NCBI RefSeq assembly: GCF_000062885.1
Contig: NC_009142.1
Span: 2,469,584 to 2,533,583 of the forward strand
Direction of reading: 5' to 3'
Source of the DNA: Saccharopolyspora erythraea NRRL 2338
Lineage (GTDB): Bacteria > Actinomycetota > Actinomycetes > Mycobacteriales > Pseudonocardiaceae
Length of the DNA stretch: 64,000 nucleotides
The position numbers and the translations under genes are program-made. The notes under the pieces are model-generated. The model saw only the letters and a list, made by a program, of their open reading frames with translations, was not told the origin of the DNA and searched no databases. Of the stretch, positions 34,666-43,483 are shown in pieces (positions within the stretch are counted from its first letter, which is position 1; each line of letters begins with the position of its first letter).

Positions 34666-35456
34666 CCATGGCCCCTGCCGTCGAGGCACCGCGCGCCGCG
34701 GTCCCGTCCCAGGCGCCGAATCCGGGGACGTCGGAGTCCGAGTGCGGGTTCACCAACGTCCCGGCGTGTGTGTCGGATGCGATCGAGGCGTTCTTCCGGG
34801 ATCTGGTCACCCCGGGGCTCAATGAGGTGCTGCGGATGCTGGCGGATTCGTTATTGGTCACGCCGCAGCTGGATCAGATCCCGGTGATGGGCGAGATCTG
34901 GACGCGGTCGCAGCACATCGTGCTCGCCGTGTACGCGGTGCTGATCATGTTGGCGGGATTGATCGTGATGGCCTACCAAAGCCTGCAAACGCGCACCACG
35001 ATCAAGGAGATACTGCCGCGCATCGCGATCGGTTTTCTGGCGGCCAACATGTCGCTGCTGTTGTCCGGGCACGCCATTGGTTTGGCGAACGCGCTGTCGC
35101 GTGCGGTGCTCGGTGAGCAGCTCGATCCGCAGCAAGCCGGGCGCGTCATGGCGGAGACGTTGATGCACGATCTCGACGGCGGCGGGCTCTTTCTTCTGTT
35201 CATGGCGCTGGCGTTGCTGGTGATGCTCATCGTGGTGCTGTTGACCTACATCGTGCGAGTCACGCTCGCCATTGTTCTGCTCGCTGCCGCCCCTCTTTTG
35301 CTGATGTGCCACGCGTTGCCGCAAACCGAAGCGGTCGCGTTCTGGTGGTGGAAAGCCTTCGGCGGTGTGTCGGCAATCCAGGTGGCTCAGTCGCTCGCGC
35401 TGGTCGGTGCGCTGAAGCTGTTCTTCACGCCCGGCGCGGGCATCACTCTCTTCTAG
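34662..35456 (+). CDS. TrbL/VirB6-like conjugal transfer membrane protein, N-terminal part
   Basis: A polytopic membrane protein of 264 aa. Hydrophobic segments include VLAVYAVLIMLAGLIVMAYQ, IAIGFLAANMSLLLSGHAIG, LFLLFMALALLVMLIVVLLT and VTLAIVLLAAAPLLLMCHAL. The pair CHALPQTEAVAFWWWKAFGG is typical of the actinobacterial TrbL/VirB6-type channel component. It ends GAGITLF at a stop where relatives continue into another membrane segment. That segment is found 18 bases later in a different frame, so the gene is probably split by an indel. GTG at 34662 overlaps the pilin stop. Confidence 0.7.
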   Translation: MTMAPAVEAPRAAVPSQAPNPGTSESECGFTNVPACVSDAIEAFFRDLVTPGLNEVLRMLADSLLVTPQLDQIPVMGEIWTRSQHIVLAVYAVLIMLAGLIVMAYQSLQTRTTIKEILPRIAIGFLAANMSLLLSGHAIGLANALSRAVLGEQLDPQQAGRVMAETLMHDLDGGGLFLLFMALALLVMLIVVLLTYIVRVTLAIVLLAAAPLLLMCHALPQTEAVAFWWWKAFGGVSAIQVAQSLALVGALKLFFTPGAGITLF

Positions 35457-35473
35457 TAATAAAGGGGCCGGTC

Positions 35474-35830
35474 ATGGTGTCCTTTCTGGTGGCGCTCGCG
35501 CTGTGCTACGTGCTCATCAAGATTCCTTTCTGGATTTTGGGGTCGATTCGTGGTGGCGGTCGGTCATCGATGCTCGCCAGTCTCGTGCGTGGCGTCATTG
35601 CCTATAAGACGTTCGGATTGCTCGCCCGAGGTGGCGGGGGAGGCGGCGGCGCTGCACTGAAGCGCCGCGTGACACCGTCGCAACCACCTGATCCATTTGC
35701 CAAGTCGATAGCAGACGCGCACGGGCAGTACGTGCTCCCGCTCAATGTCAAACGGACTCGGGCGCGGAAATCCGCGAATAGCCGTCCTGACCCAAAGCCG
35801 CGGGTGAACCGCTCGAGGGCGCAGCGGGGA
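35474..35830 (+). pseudogene. C-terminal part of the TrbL-like gene, cut by an IS fragment
   Basis: The frame from ATG 35474 reads MVSFLVALALCYVLIKIPFW, then a Gly-rich linker, then DPFAKSIADAHGQYVLPLN, as at the end of actinobacterial TrbL-like proteins. Upstream the same frame is open (LVIKGPVMVSF), which supports continuity with the previous gene after a shift. Beyond about 35830 the sequence belongs to an antisense transposase, so the true C-terminus is lost. The downstream transfer ATPase and coupling-protein genes are absent. Confidence 0.6.
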
Positions 35831-35834
35831 GATG

Positions 35835-36100
35835 TCGAACAGCAGCGCGACCTGCCGCAGGGTGAGGTTGGTGCGGTAGTAGACCGCGACCAGCAGCACC
35901 CGGTCATCCAACGACAACCCCCACCGGCGGCCGGCGCCGGTCTGCTCGGCGCCGCGACGGCGCACGATGCCCACCAGCTTGCCGAACTGCCGCACCGACA
36001 ACCCGGTGAACGTCGGTATCCACCCCGGCTGATCAACCCCGATCACCTGCAACAGCACATGATCCACTACCCGCCCCGAGCCGTGAATACGGGACAACCT
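35835..36100 (-). mobile_element. 5' fragment of an IS5-superfamily (DDE_Tnp_4-like) element
   Basis: The minus strand encodes the N-terminus of a transposase: PTFTGLSVRQFGKLVGIVRR, then WGLSLDDRVLLVAVYYRTNL and TLRQVALLFDIS. Similarity stops after LFDIS near 35840. The catalytic domain is missing. It abuts a second IS fragment near 36100. Exact ends cannot be set. Confidence 0.65.
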
Positions 36101-36775
36101 TTAGCGGTGGCGTCCCAGCCGGGTGGTCGACTCGATACCCCGGCGAGCGATCCGGGCGATGATTCCTCTCCGACGCAACGCGTGTCGGCAGACCGGATAG
36201 TCGTAGCCCTTGTCGGCGTGCAGCTTGCGCGGCCGACGTCGAGGCCGTCCGGCAGACCCTCTGACCGGCGCAACCGCATCGATCACCGTCTGAAGTTCCC
36301 GGTGATCGTTGCGGTTGGCCGCGGAGATGACCACGGCCAGCGGGATGCCACTGCGGTCGCTCATCGCGTGGATCTTCGAGCCGGGCTTGCCTCGATCCAC
36401 CGGGCTGGGGCCGGTCAGGTCCCCCTTTTGCCCGCCCGGATATGCATGCTGTCCACCGACGCCCGGGACCAGTCGATCGCTCCAGCGGTGCCGAGCAGGT
36501 CCAGCAGTTCCTGGTGCAGCCGGGTGAACACGTCGGCTTGGGACCACTCGGTGAACCGGCGGTGTGCGGTGGCGCAGCTGACTCCGAACGAGGTGGGCAG
36601 CGCTGACCAGGCGCACCCGGTTTGCAGCACGTACAGGATCGCGGCCAGCACCGCGCGGTCGTCCAGCCGACGCCGACCTCCGCCCTGGTGGCGTTGCGGC
36701 GCTTCGGGCAACAGCGAACGCGCCAGCAGCCACAACGGCTCCGGACACCACTTCTCCACATCGCTCACAGTTGAT
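36101..36775 (-). mobile_element. truncated IS5-family (IS427-group) element
   Basis: The first frame starts at 36768 (MSDVEKWCPEPLWLLARSLL) and runs to IDWSRASVDSMHIRAGKRG. A -1 shift at the run AAAAGGGGG (36429-36421, minus strand) leads into KGDLTGPSPVDRGKPGSK, LAVVISAANRNDHRELQTVI and LHADKGYDYPVCR. It ends at TTRLGRHR near 36101, before the WVVER motif with the catalytic Glu, so the element is dead. It is flanked by another IS fragment and by the group II intron. Confidence 0.8.
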
Positions 36776-37865
36776 CAACGATATCCCCCTCCCAAGGGCA
36801 CACCCAAATGAGATGCGGTCTAAACCGCACGGCGGCGGGGTCCGGGTGCTCGGCGTGCCCACCGTCGCGGACAGGATCGCCCAAACAGTGGTGGCCGCGA
36901 GACTGGAGGCCAAGGTCGAGCCGATCTTCCATCCGGACTCCTACGGCTACCGACCGAACCGGTCGGCCCTGGACGCGGTCGCGGCATGCCGCAGGCGCTG
37001 CTGGAAGTACGACTGGGTGATCGATCTGGACATCCAGAAGTTCTTCGACAGCGTTCCCTGGGATCTCGTCGTCAAGGCGGTCGAGGCACACACCGACCAG
37101 CGTTGGGTAGTGCTGTATGTCAAGCGGTGGCTTCATGCCTCGCTGCAGCTTCCCGACGGGACCTTGCAGCAGCGGGACCGAGGAACCCCGCAAGGGTCGG
37201 CGGTTTCGCCCGTGCTGGCAAACCTGTTCCTCCACTACGCGTTCGATTCCTGGATGGCTCGGGAGCACCCGAACATTCCGTTCGAGCGCTACGTGGATGA
37301 CGCGGTTGTCCACTGCGTCAGCGAAGACCAAGCCCGCAGAATGCGGGCGGCGATCGCGGACAGGATGGCCGAGGTCGGGCTGCGAATGCATCCCGACAAA
37401 ACCAAGATCGTGTACTGCCAGGACAGCAAGCGCCGTCTCAGCTACGAGAACACCGCGTTCACATTCCTGGGATTCACGTTCCGCCCGCGCGTGGCGCGCA
37501 GCAAGCACGGGAACAAGTTCACCGGCTTTCTGCCCGCAATCAGCAAGGGCGCCCTCAACAAGATCAGCAGGGAGGTCCGCTCCTGGCGGCTGCACCTGCG
37601 GACCGGCCACACCTTCGCCGCCCTCGCCCGACGAATCAACCCCGTCGTGCGAGGCTGGATGCAGTACTACGGCGCGTTCTACCGCTCCGCACTGCACCCT
37701 TTCCTGCAACGCATCAACGCCTACCTGATGCGCTGGATCCGCAAGAAATACAAACGACTGCGCCAGTCCAAGAAAGCCAAGGCATGCTGGGCCAGGATCA
37801 CCACCCAGCACCCGCGCATGTTCGCGCATTGGGCTTGGACCCGCGACGTCTGGGGAACAGGATGA
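36771..37865 (+). CDS. ltrA: group II intron reverse transcriptase/maturase (N-terminally truncated)
   Basis: A 364-residue frame, of which intron-encoded sequence begins around residue 15. RT motifs: GGGVRVLGVPTVADRIAQTV, DSYGYRPNRSALDAV, DWVIDLDIQKFFDSVPW (first Asp), QRDRGTPQGSAVSPVLANLF, FERYVDDAVVHCVSE (YVDD active site) and FTFLGFTFRPR. The maturase X-domain follows with NPVVRGWMQYYGAF and INAYLMRWIRKKYKRLR. No HNH endonuclease is present. The start at 36771 lies inside or next to the IS fragment, so it is not the native one. The active site is intact, but the missing N-terminal RT0/RT1 region makes activity doubtful. Confidence 0.85.
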   Translation: MINDIPLPRAHPNEMRSKPHGGGVRVLGVPTVADRIAQTVVAARLEAKVEPIFHPDSYGYRPNRSALDAVAACRRRCWKYDWVIDLDIQKFFDSVPWDLVVKAVEAHTDQRWVVLYVKRWLHASLQLPDGTLQQRDRGTPQGSAVSPVLANLFLHYAFDSWMAREHPNIPFERYVDDAVVHCVSEDQARRMRAAIADRMAEVGLRMHPDKTKIVYCQDSKRRLSYENTAFTFLGFTFRPRVARSKHGNKFTGFLPAISKGALNKISREVRSWRLHLRTGHTFAALARRINPVVRGWMQYYGAFYRSALHPFLQRINAYLMRWIRKKYKRLRQSKKAKACWARITTQHPRMFAHWAWTRDVWGTG

Positions 37866-37942
37866 CAAGAGCCGGGTAACGGGAGACTGTTACGCCCGGA
37901 TCTGTGGGAGCCGGGAGGTGAGACCCCTCCCGGCCACCCGAC
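36790..37942 (+). mobile_element. 5'-truncated group II intron with reverse transcriptase
   Basis: The intron-encoded reverse transcriptase is followed by RNA domains V and VI. The 5' RNA domains and the first 80-100 residues of the protein are missing, because an IS5-family fragment abuts at about 36780. The 3' end is near 37942. It cannot splice or move on its own in this state. Confidence 0.8.
37869..37942 (+). ncRNA. group II intron domains V and VI
   Basis: Domain V is a 35-base hairpin (37869-37903) starting GAGCCGGGTAACGGGAGAC and closing GTTACGCCCGGATCT, the usual GAGCC...catalytic hairpin with a GAGA-type tetraloop. Domain VI follows (37904-37942) as a stem GGGAGCCGGGAGG / CCTCCCGGCCACCC. 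This is the standard 3' end of a group II intron. Confidence 0.8.
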
Positions 37943-37951
37943 CAGGCTTTA

Positions 37952-38862
37952 GGGGTCCTTGCATAATGATCTTGGTCTGGCATGGTGGTGGCTGGAGTTG
38001 ATCACGTTTCGATCGTTGGGAGCGTGGGATGGCTCGCCCGAGGCCGTGGGAGGTCAGCGACGAGTTGTGGGCGTTGATCGAGCCGTTGCTGCCCCGGCAC
38101 GAGCGTCGGTTTCGGTATCCGGGTCGGCGTCGGATCGACGATCGCAAGACTCTGCAGGGCATCTTGTTCGTGCTCTACACCGGCATCCAGTGGGAGTTTC
38201 TGCCGCAGGAGTTGGGATTCGGCTCGGGGTCGACGTGCTGGCGGCGGTTGGCCGAGTGGCAGCAGGCCGGAGTATGGGAGCAGTTGCAGCGGGTGCTGCT
38301 GGATCGCCTGCGAGCGGCCGATCAGTTGGACTTCTCCCGAGCGGTCGTGGATTCCTCCCAGATCCAGGCCAAACGGGGACGTGGTTGCCCAAAAGTCGGT
38401 CCGAGTCCGGTTGACCGTGGTCGGCCGGGCTCGAAGCACCACGTCATCACCGATGCCTGTGGAACCCCGTTGCGGGTGGTGCTGACCGGCAGCAACCGCA
38501 ACGATGTGACCCAGCTGGTGCCGCTGGTGGAGGCGATCCCACCGGTGCGCGGACGGCCGGGTCGGCCCCGCCGCAAACCCCGCCGCCTCTACGCAGACCG
38601 GGCCTACGACCACGACGTCTACCGAGACAAGCTGCGGGCCCGGGGCATCACACCCCGGATCGCTCGCCGAGGTGACGACCACGGTTCCGGCCTCGGCAAG
38701 CTGCGGTGGGTGGTCGAAGCCGCGATCGCCTGGCTGCACGGACCACGCCGCCTACGGATCCGCTGGGAAACCCGCGACGACATCCACGACGGCTTCCTCC
38801 AACTCACCCACTGCATGATCCTCGCCGCCAAGCTCCCCACACACGCAATCTGAAAGGACCCC
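37952..38862 (+). mobile_element. complete IS5-family insertion sequence
   Basis: A 911-base element with terminal inverted repeats GGGGTCCTTGCA (37952-37963) and TGAAAGGACCCC (38851-38862), 11 of 12 matching. TTA flanks it on both sides (37949-37951, 38863-38865), a three-base target duplication. It lies just beyond the 3' end of the group II intron. A partial inverted copy lies at 54161-54671 and an older relative at 25369-25527. Confidence 0.88.
38029..38853 (+). CDS. IS5-family transposase, full length
   Basis: A 274-aa DDE transposase in a single frame. It starts MARPRPWEVSDELWALIEPL, the N-terminal DUF4096-like domain. DDE region: DFSRAVVDSSQIQAKRGRGC (first Asp), VGPSPVDRGRPGSKHHVITD, RLYADRAYDHDVYRD (second Asp) and KLRWVVEAAIAWLHGPRRLR (where the third acidic residue, Glu, follows WVV). 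The stop lies nine bases inside the right end of the element. No frameshift is needed, unlike the two other IS5 relatives here. It could be active and could supply transposase to the partial copy. Confidence 0.9.
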   Translation: MARPRPWEVSDELWALIEPLLPRHERRFRYPGRRRIDDRKTLQGILFVLYTGIQWEFLPQELGFGSGSTCWRRLAEWQQAGVWEQLQRVLLDRLRAADQLDFSRAVVDSSQIQAKRGRGCPKVGPSPVDRGRPGSKHHVITDACGTPLRVVLTGSNRNDVTQLVPLVEAIPPVRGRPGRPRRKPRRLYADRAYDHDVYRDKLRARGITPRIARRGDDHGSGLGKLRWVVEAAIAWLHGPRRLRIRWETRDDIHDGFLQLTHCMILAAKLPTHAI

Positions 38863-39125
38863 TTAGGCATTCCGGTAGCAGGCGTCAGAAAGCATCGCCT
38901 AGTTGGATTAGTGCTGGTCAGAGGGTTTCCTGACTGAGTCGTGATGGCTGATCCAGTAGGTAGTGGTCAGCCCCGAATCCCCGGCCGACACCGGCGGCCG
39001 ACAGTCACCAGAACATCACACCACCCCTCCTCGCGCTTGCTCCGTTCGGGCGGTAGCCGGACTCCCACGGTCCGGAATCCCGCAATCCCGGGCGCCGTGT
39101 GCCTCGACCGCGAGACCATCCGCAG

Positions 39126-39677
39126 ATGTCCCCCGACTCCGATGTCATCAAGTGGATCGTCATCGCCGCCACCCTGGTCCAGACGACTGCAGCTGTCATC
39201 CAAGTCCACCAGGGCCGCAGAACGAACCCTGACGCCTCCACGCTCACGGCGCTGGGCCCCGTGTCCAAGCTGCTCCTGGCAACCGCGATCACCGGCACTC
39301 TGTGGGTCATCGGATTCCTCCGGGTGTACGAACGCCGAAGGTCGAATTCAGGCAAGATCTCCTACACGATCCGCGACGAGTTCGCGGACCTCCCAGTGGC
39401 CGGGACCCTGCTCGGCCTCGGATTCATTGTCCTGTCCGCCCTGGCAGGTGCCACGATCGTGGTGGGGTGGAAGGCGACGGACGCGCACTTCGCCGGCTTG
39501 AGCACGCTCCTGGTCCTGGTCAGCTCCGCCACTGCGGCCTTCACCGTGCTCACCGCCGCCGTGTTCGCGTACCGGGACAAAGACGAGAACATCCTGCTGA
39601 TGCTTGCTTTCGCCGGCATCGGCGCCATCGTCGGCGGCACGACGGTGAATACCCAGCCCGAACGCCGCGGACCCTAG
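39126..39677 (+). CDS. hypothetical membrane protein, four predicted TM segments
   Basis: About 183 aa, family not recognised. Hydrophobic segments: VIKWIVIAATLVQTTAAVIQ, LLLATAITGTLWVIGFLRVY, VAGTLLGLGFIVLSALAGAT and a C-terminal pair (LLVLVSSATAAFTVLTAAVF, LLMLAFAGIGAIVGGTTV). The loops are short and charged. The ATG at 39126 starts right before the first segment. A GTG at 39099 is an alternative. It stands alone between two IS5 elements, so it may be cargo of the island. Confidence 0.6.
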   Translation: MSPDSDVIKWIVIAATLVQTTAAVIQVHQGRRTNPDASTLTALGPVSKLLLATAITGTLWVIGFLRVYERRRSNSGKISYTIRDEFADLPVAGTLLGLGFIVLSALAGATIVVGWKATDAHFAGLSTLLVLVSSATAAFTVLTAAVFAYRDKDENILLMLAFAGIGAIVGGTTVNTQPERRGP

Positions 39678-39828
39678 AGCACCGCGCAGTGATCGACGCT
39701 CAACGCGGCACCTGGACGCCGAGCGCGGAGGAACTCGCCGCCCGCATGGCCACGGACTGATCGACGTAATCGCAGTTCAGACGCTAAAACGTTGCCTGCT
39801 GCGCGAAAGCTACCGGGACGCCTCTTTA

Positions 39829-40713
39829 CAACTCGTTTCAGAATGAGGTTGGTAGTTGGCGGTAGCAGATCAGGACGCATCCGAGCCGGAGGAGCCCGAG
39901 GTGGATGTCGGCGCGGCGTTCGTAGCGGGTGCGGAGGCGTTTGTACTGGTGCAGCCAGGCAAACGTGCGTTCCACGACCCGGCGGACCTTACCGAGACCG
40001 GAGCCGTGTCCGGTGTTGCGGCGTGCGATACGCGGAATGATTCCTCGTTCGCGCAGGGCTTTCCGGTGATGTTCGTAGTCGTAGGCGCGGTCGCCATAGA
40101 GCCAGCGAGGCCGTTGCCAAGGCCGACCGCGCTTACCACGGATCGTGGGCAGAGCCTCGACCAGCGGGATGAGTTGGGTGCTGTCGTGGCGGTTGCCGCC
40201 GGTGACCGTCACTGCCAGTGGGATACCGCCGGCGTCGGTGATCACATGGTGTTTGGTGCCGGTGCGAGCCCGATCGACGGGCGAGGGGCCCGTCGCCGCC
40301 CCCCTTTGAGCGCCCGCACATGCGATCCGTCGACCACCACAGTGTTCAGGTCGAGCCGATCCAAAGCCCGAAGCTGGTCCAGCAGCAGCTCGTGCACCGC
40401 GTTGAACACCCCGGCCTCGCTCCAGTCCCGCAACCGCCGCCAGCACGTCACTCCGGAACATCCCGCCACCTCGTGCGGTAGTTCCCGCCAGGTGATCCCG
40501 GTCTTGAGCACGAACACGATCCCGGCCAGAGCGGCCCGGTCGTCGACCGGCAACCGGCCCGGGTACCGGCTCCGGCGAGGCGGACGCGCCGGGAGCAACG
40601 GCTGCACCCGAGACCACAACTGATCTGGCACCAACTCCTCGATCACACCATGACCATGCACCGAGTCGATCAACCATCGCTATCAGACACGCCCATTATT
40701 CTGAAACGAGTTG
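39829..40713 (-). mobile_element. complete IS5-family element of the IS427 type
   Basis: An 885-base element with perfect 16-base terminal inverted repeats, CAACTCGTTTCAGAAT at the left (39829-39844) and its complement ATTCTGAAACGAGTTG at the right (40698-40713). TTA flanks both ends (39826-39828, 40714-40716). It is inserted in the 3' part of a Nudix gene. Confidence 0.9.
39838..40673 (-). CDS. IS5-family transposase made by -1 frameshifting
   Basis: The first frame starts at 40673 (MIDSVHGHGVIEELVPDQLW) and covers the N-terminal domain and the first catalytic Asp in NTVVVDGSHVRALKGG. The second frame takes over at the run CAAAGGGGGG (about 40307-40299 on the minus strand) and reads TGPSPVDRARTGTKHHVITD, LYGDRAYDYEHHRK and KVRRVVERTFAWLHQYKRLR (catalytic Glu), to the stop at 39838. 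A -1 shift joins them, which is the normal expression mode of this IS group. Both frames are intact, so the element may be active. Confidence 0.85.
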
Positions 40714-41438
40714 TTAGTCCGGAGAATGTGCGGGGAGCTGATCGGGCGGATTCCGCGCACGATCTCGCCAGGGCAGTCCTGCGGCAGGTCGATGCCGGTC
40801 TCTGCGGCGACCTTGCGTCGCGCGGTGGCCTGGATGCCCTCGACGGAGACCGGGCGCCGACCGGCGTTCCAGTCGGCATTGGTCAGACCGTGATCGGCGG
40901 GAATGGTGTAGCCGCCGGGCACGGCCCACCGGCCGGCATCGCCGGTGTGCCACAGCAGGACCCCGTCACCGATGAGGACCACGGCGTCGACGACGACGTT
41001 TTCGCCGAGCCGCCATCCCCACCCGATGCCGGTGTTCATGCCGATGCGCTCCAGCAGCTGGTCGGCGTGCGGGTGGACGGGCCTGCCGTGCTGGTCCAGG
41101 GCGAACGCGCGCTCGCGGAAGTGCTGCTGCACAGCAGCGGGAAGCTGCCAGCCGTCCGCGGCTGTCGGAATATCGGGGTCGAGCCGCGCGGGGTTGACGC
41201 CGGCACGGTGGGGCGAGCCGGTCGCGTCGTAGCCGGGCGGCAGGCTGTAGCCGTGCTCGGTGCGCTCGAACCCGGCCGCCGAGGCGTGCAGGCGAGGTCC
41301 GTAGCCGGGCTGCTGGGTCTCGGCCACGTGCTGGGCGAACTCGGCGAGTTCGCTGTCGGTGTAGGCGCGGCCCGCGAAGCCCTGCCCCCAGCGGGTGTCG
41401 TCGGGCAGAATCTGCTGGTCAAGTGCAGACCAGGACAT
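40683..41438 (-). pseudogene. Nudix hydrolase-like gene truncated by the IS
   Basis: The start at 41438 (MSWSALDQQILPDDTRWGQG) follows TGGAGG. A long N-terminal part is followed by a Nudix core: NVVVDAVVLIGDGVLLWHTG, WAVPGGYTIPADHG, an insertion, and the helix IQATARRKVAAETGIDL. This last is a degenerate REUXEEXGU box. Native sequence ends at about 40717 (HILRTN), and the last codons to 40683 come from the IS. Nudix genes of this layout occur in actinobacterial integrative elements, so it probably belongs with the transfer remnants at 33-36 kb. Confidence 0.7.
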
Positions 41439-42029
41439 CAAAACCTCCATGGTGGAACGTGATTTCAACTCGCCGGCCCCTGCGGTGGGGTCTCGGCTGA
41501 TGCCGTCTCGACGCGGGGAGGGGTCGAGCGGCCAGCCCGGAAAGTGCGAAGTCGGGAGCGAGGAACGAGCGGACGAGTTCGCACGGGGGCTTGCCGCTCG
41601 AGCCCTCCGCGCGTAGGCATCAGTCAGCCGAGACCTCGCCGCAGGGGCACGAGCGCTGGATCCGTCGCGCTCTTTGTGAACTCTTCGGCGCTCCCTCGGC
41701 GCGGGGTAACCCCGGCGACGGTTCATCGAGGCACTTACTGCACAAGCCCCACATTCGCAGCCGGGCGGCAGTCCTCAACAGCGGTTTCGTGTTTCCACTT
41801 TTTGTTTCCTATTGCACCGGATGCGAATTCGTCACCACGAGCTGCGGAGTTGCGGGCACTCCGGGTGCTGAAACCGTGTCCTCGGGGTTTGCGGTTTCCC
41901 GGTGCTCGGACAACCGGGAGGTTCCGCCCCTTGCTCGGGGGCTGCGCTGAGGCTGTGTGCAGGGGGTTTGGACACCGTTCGCATTGGATGCAAAGATTTC
42001 GCGTCTGATGCGAACGGACGGGAGGGCGG
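41439..42029. promoter_or_regulatory. 591-base regulatory region upstream of the integrase module
   Basis: No gene is supported. It has a perfect ten-base inverted repeat, CCGTTCGCAT (41975-41984) and ATGCGAACGG (42008-42017), ending 12 bases before the integrase ATG. Variants of GGATGCRAA also occur near 41819 and 41987. These may be operators for the XRE protein or a recombination site. Confidence 0.45.
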
Positions 42030-43152
42030 ATGCGGGGCCGAGAAGTCGGTGACGGCGCGGCGGCGCGGCTGCATCTGGTCGACGGTGTGGCGCTGTTGCG
42101 GCCGGACGAGCAGGTGTTCCAGGCGATGCTGAATGGCTGGCGGAACCAGCAGCTCGCGCGGAACCTGGCGTTCTCGACGATCGAGCAGCGGGAGCGGACG
42201 GTGCGGGCGTTCGTCGACTACACCAACGCTTTCCCCTGGGACTGGACACCGCAGTTCGCTGACGAGTGGTTCGCTGACCTGCGAGCCATCCGCCACTGCG
42301 CGAGGTCGACGCTTCGGTCCTATCAGGACGCACTCCGGTCGTTCGGCGATTACGTGACCAGCTCGGCCTACGAGTGGCCGGCCGAGTGCGAGCGTCGGTT
42401 CGGGACGTTCCCGGTCCCGGTGATCCACGACGGCAACGCCGCCGTCCATGTTCAGGAGATCGAGGCGTCTCCGACGAAGCGCGCGTTCACCGTGGAGGAG
42501 TTGCAGGCGTTCTTCGACTACGCCGACGACCAGGTGCTCAAGGCCCGCGGCGCCGGCCGCAAGGGCTGGTTGCCCGCGTTCCGCGATGCGACGCTGTTCA
42601 AGTCCGCCTACGCCTACGGGTTGCGGCGCAACGAGGCTCGGATGCTCGACACCGTGGACTTCGGTCGCAATCCGCACGAGCCGAAGTTCGGCGAGTTCGG
42701 ACGGGTGCGGGTGCGGTTCGGCAAGGCCAAGAAGGGATCGCCGCCCAAGCAGCGCACCGTCATGACGGTTGTTCCCCTGGTCTGTGCTGGTCGTGCAGGA
42801 GTGGGTGGAGACGGTCCGGCCGCTGTTGGCCGTCGAGGGGAACTCGGCGTTGTGGCCTTCGGAGCGTGGACCGCGGATCGGTCTCGCCCGGATCGACAGG
42901 CGGTTCGCCACCTACCGTGACGCTCTCGGCCTGGACCCGGGGCTGGATTTCCACTCGCTGCGCCGCAGCTACGCCACGTATCTGATCGAGGACGGCTACG
43001 ATCCGCTGTTCGTGCAGTTCCAGCTCGGTCATGAGCACGCCAGCACGACCTCGCTCTACACGTGCGTGTCGTCGGACTTTCGCGTGCGCACCATGCGCCG
43101 CGCCTTGGGACAGGCGGTCAACGCCGCCCTCAATGTGAAGGGAAGCATCTGA
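42030..43152 (+). pseudogene. tyrosine-type integrase, frameshifted
   Basis: The first frame (from ATG 42030) holds the core-binding domain: LARNLAFSTIEQRERTVRAF and STLRSYQDALRSFGDYVTS. The catalytic Arg is in YGLRRNEARMLDTVD. Near 42774 the frame changes. The continuation FPWSVLVVQEWVETVRPLL has the HxxR in DFHSLRRSYATYLIED, His in QLGHEHASTTS and the nucleophile Tyr in LYTCVSSDFR. All five active residues are present, so one missing base is the only defect. The stop overlaps the ATG of the XRE gene (ATGA-type), giving a three-gene module. The family resembles integrases of Frankia and Streptomyces islands. Confidence 0.8.
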
Positions 43153-43478
43153 TGCAGCGGGAGGTCGGCTACGAGTGGCGGCTGCGCGAGGTCATGGCCG
43201 CCCACGGCATGTACCAGACCTCGGATCTGGTGGCACCGCTGGCCGAACGCGGGATCAACCTGTCGGTGTCGCAGGTGCACCGGTTGGTCTCCGGCAAGCC
43301 GGAGCGGTTGTCGCTGCCGGTGCTGGCGGCGGTGTGCGACATCTTCGCCTGCACACCCGCCGATCTCATCACCACCTCGGCCGAGGACAAGACCGTCCGC
43401 CGCACCGGCACCGACACCGGCGCGATCAACCTCAACGCCAAGCGGCCGACCCGGGCGCGGTTGCGCCCCGACTCCTGA
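43152..43478 (+). CDS. XRE-family HTH regulator
   Basis: A 108-aa DNA-binding protein with a Cro/CI-like helix-turn-helix at about residues 8-70 (WRLREVMAAHGMYQTSDLVA, INLSVSQVHRLVSGKPERLS, LAAVCDIFACTPADLI). A basic tail ends KRPTRARLRPDS. It starts on the integrase stop codon and ends six bases before the next gene, so all three genes are co-transcribed. It may act as regulator or directionality factor. The inverted repeat upstream of the integrase is a candidate target. Confidence 0.82.
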   Translation: MQREVGYEWRLREVMAAHGMYQTSDLVAPLAERGINLSVSQVHRLVSGKPERLSLPVLAAVCDIFACTPADLITTSAEDKTVRRTGTDTGAINLNAKRPTRARLRPDS

Positions 43479-43483
43479 ACACG

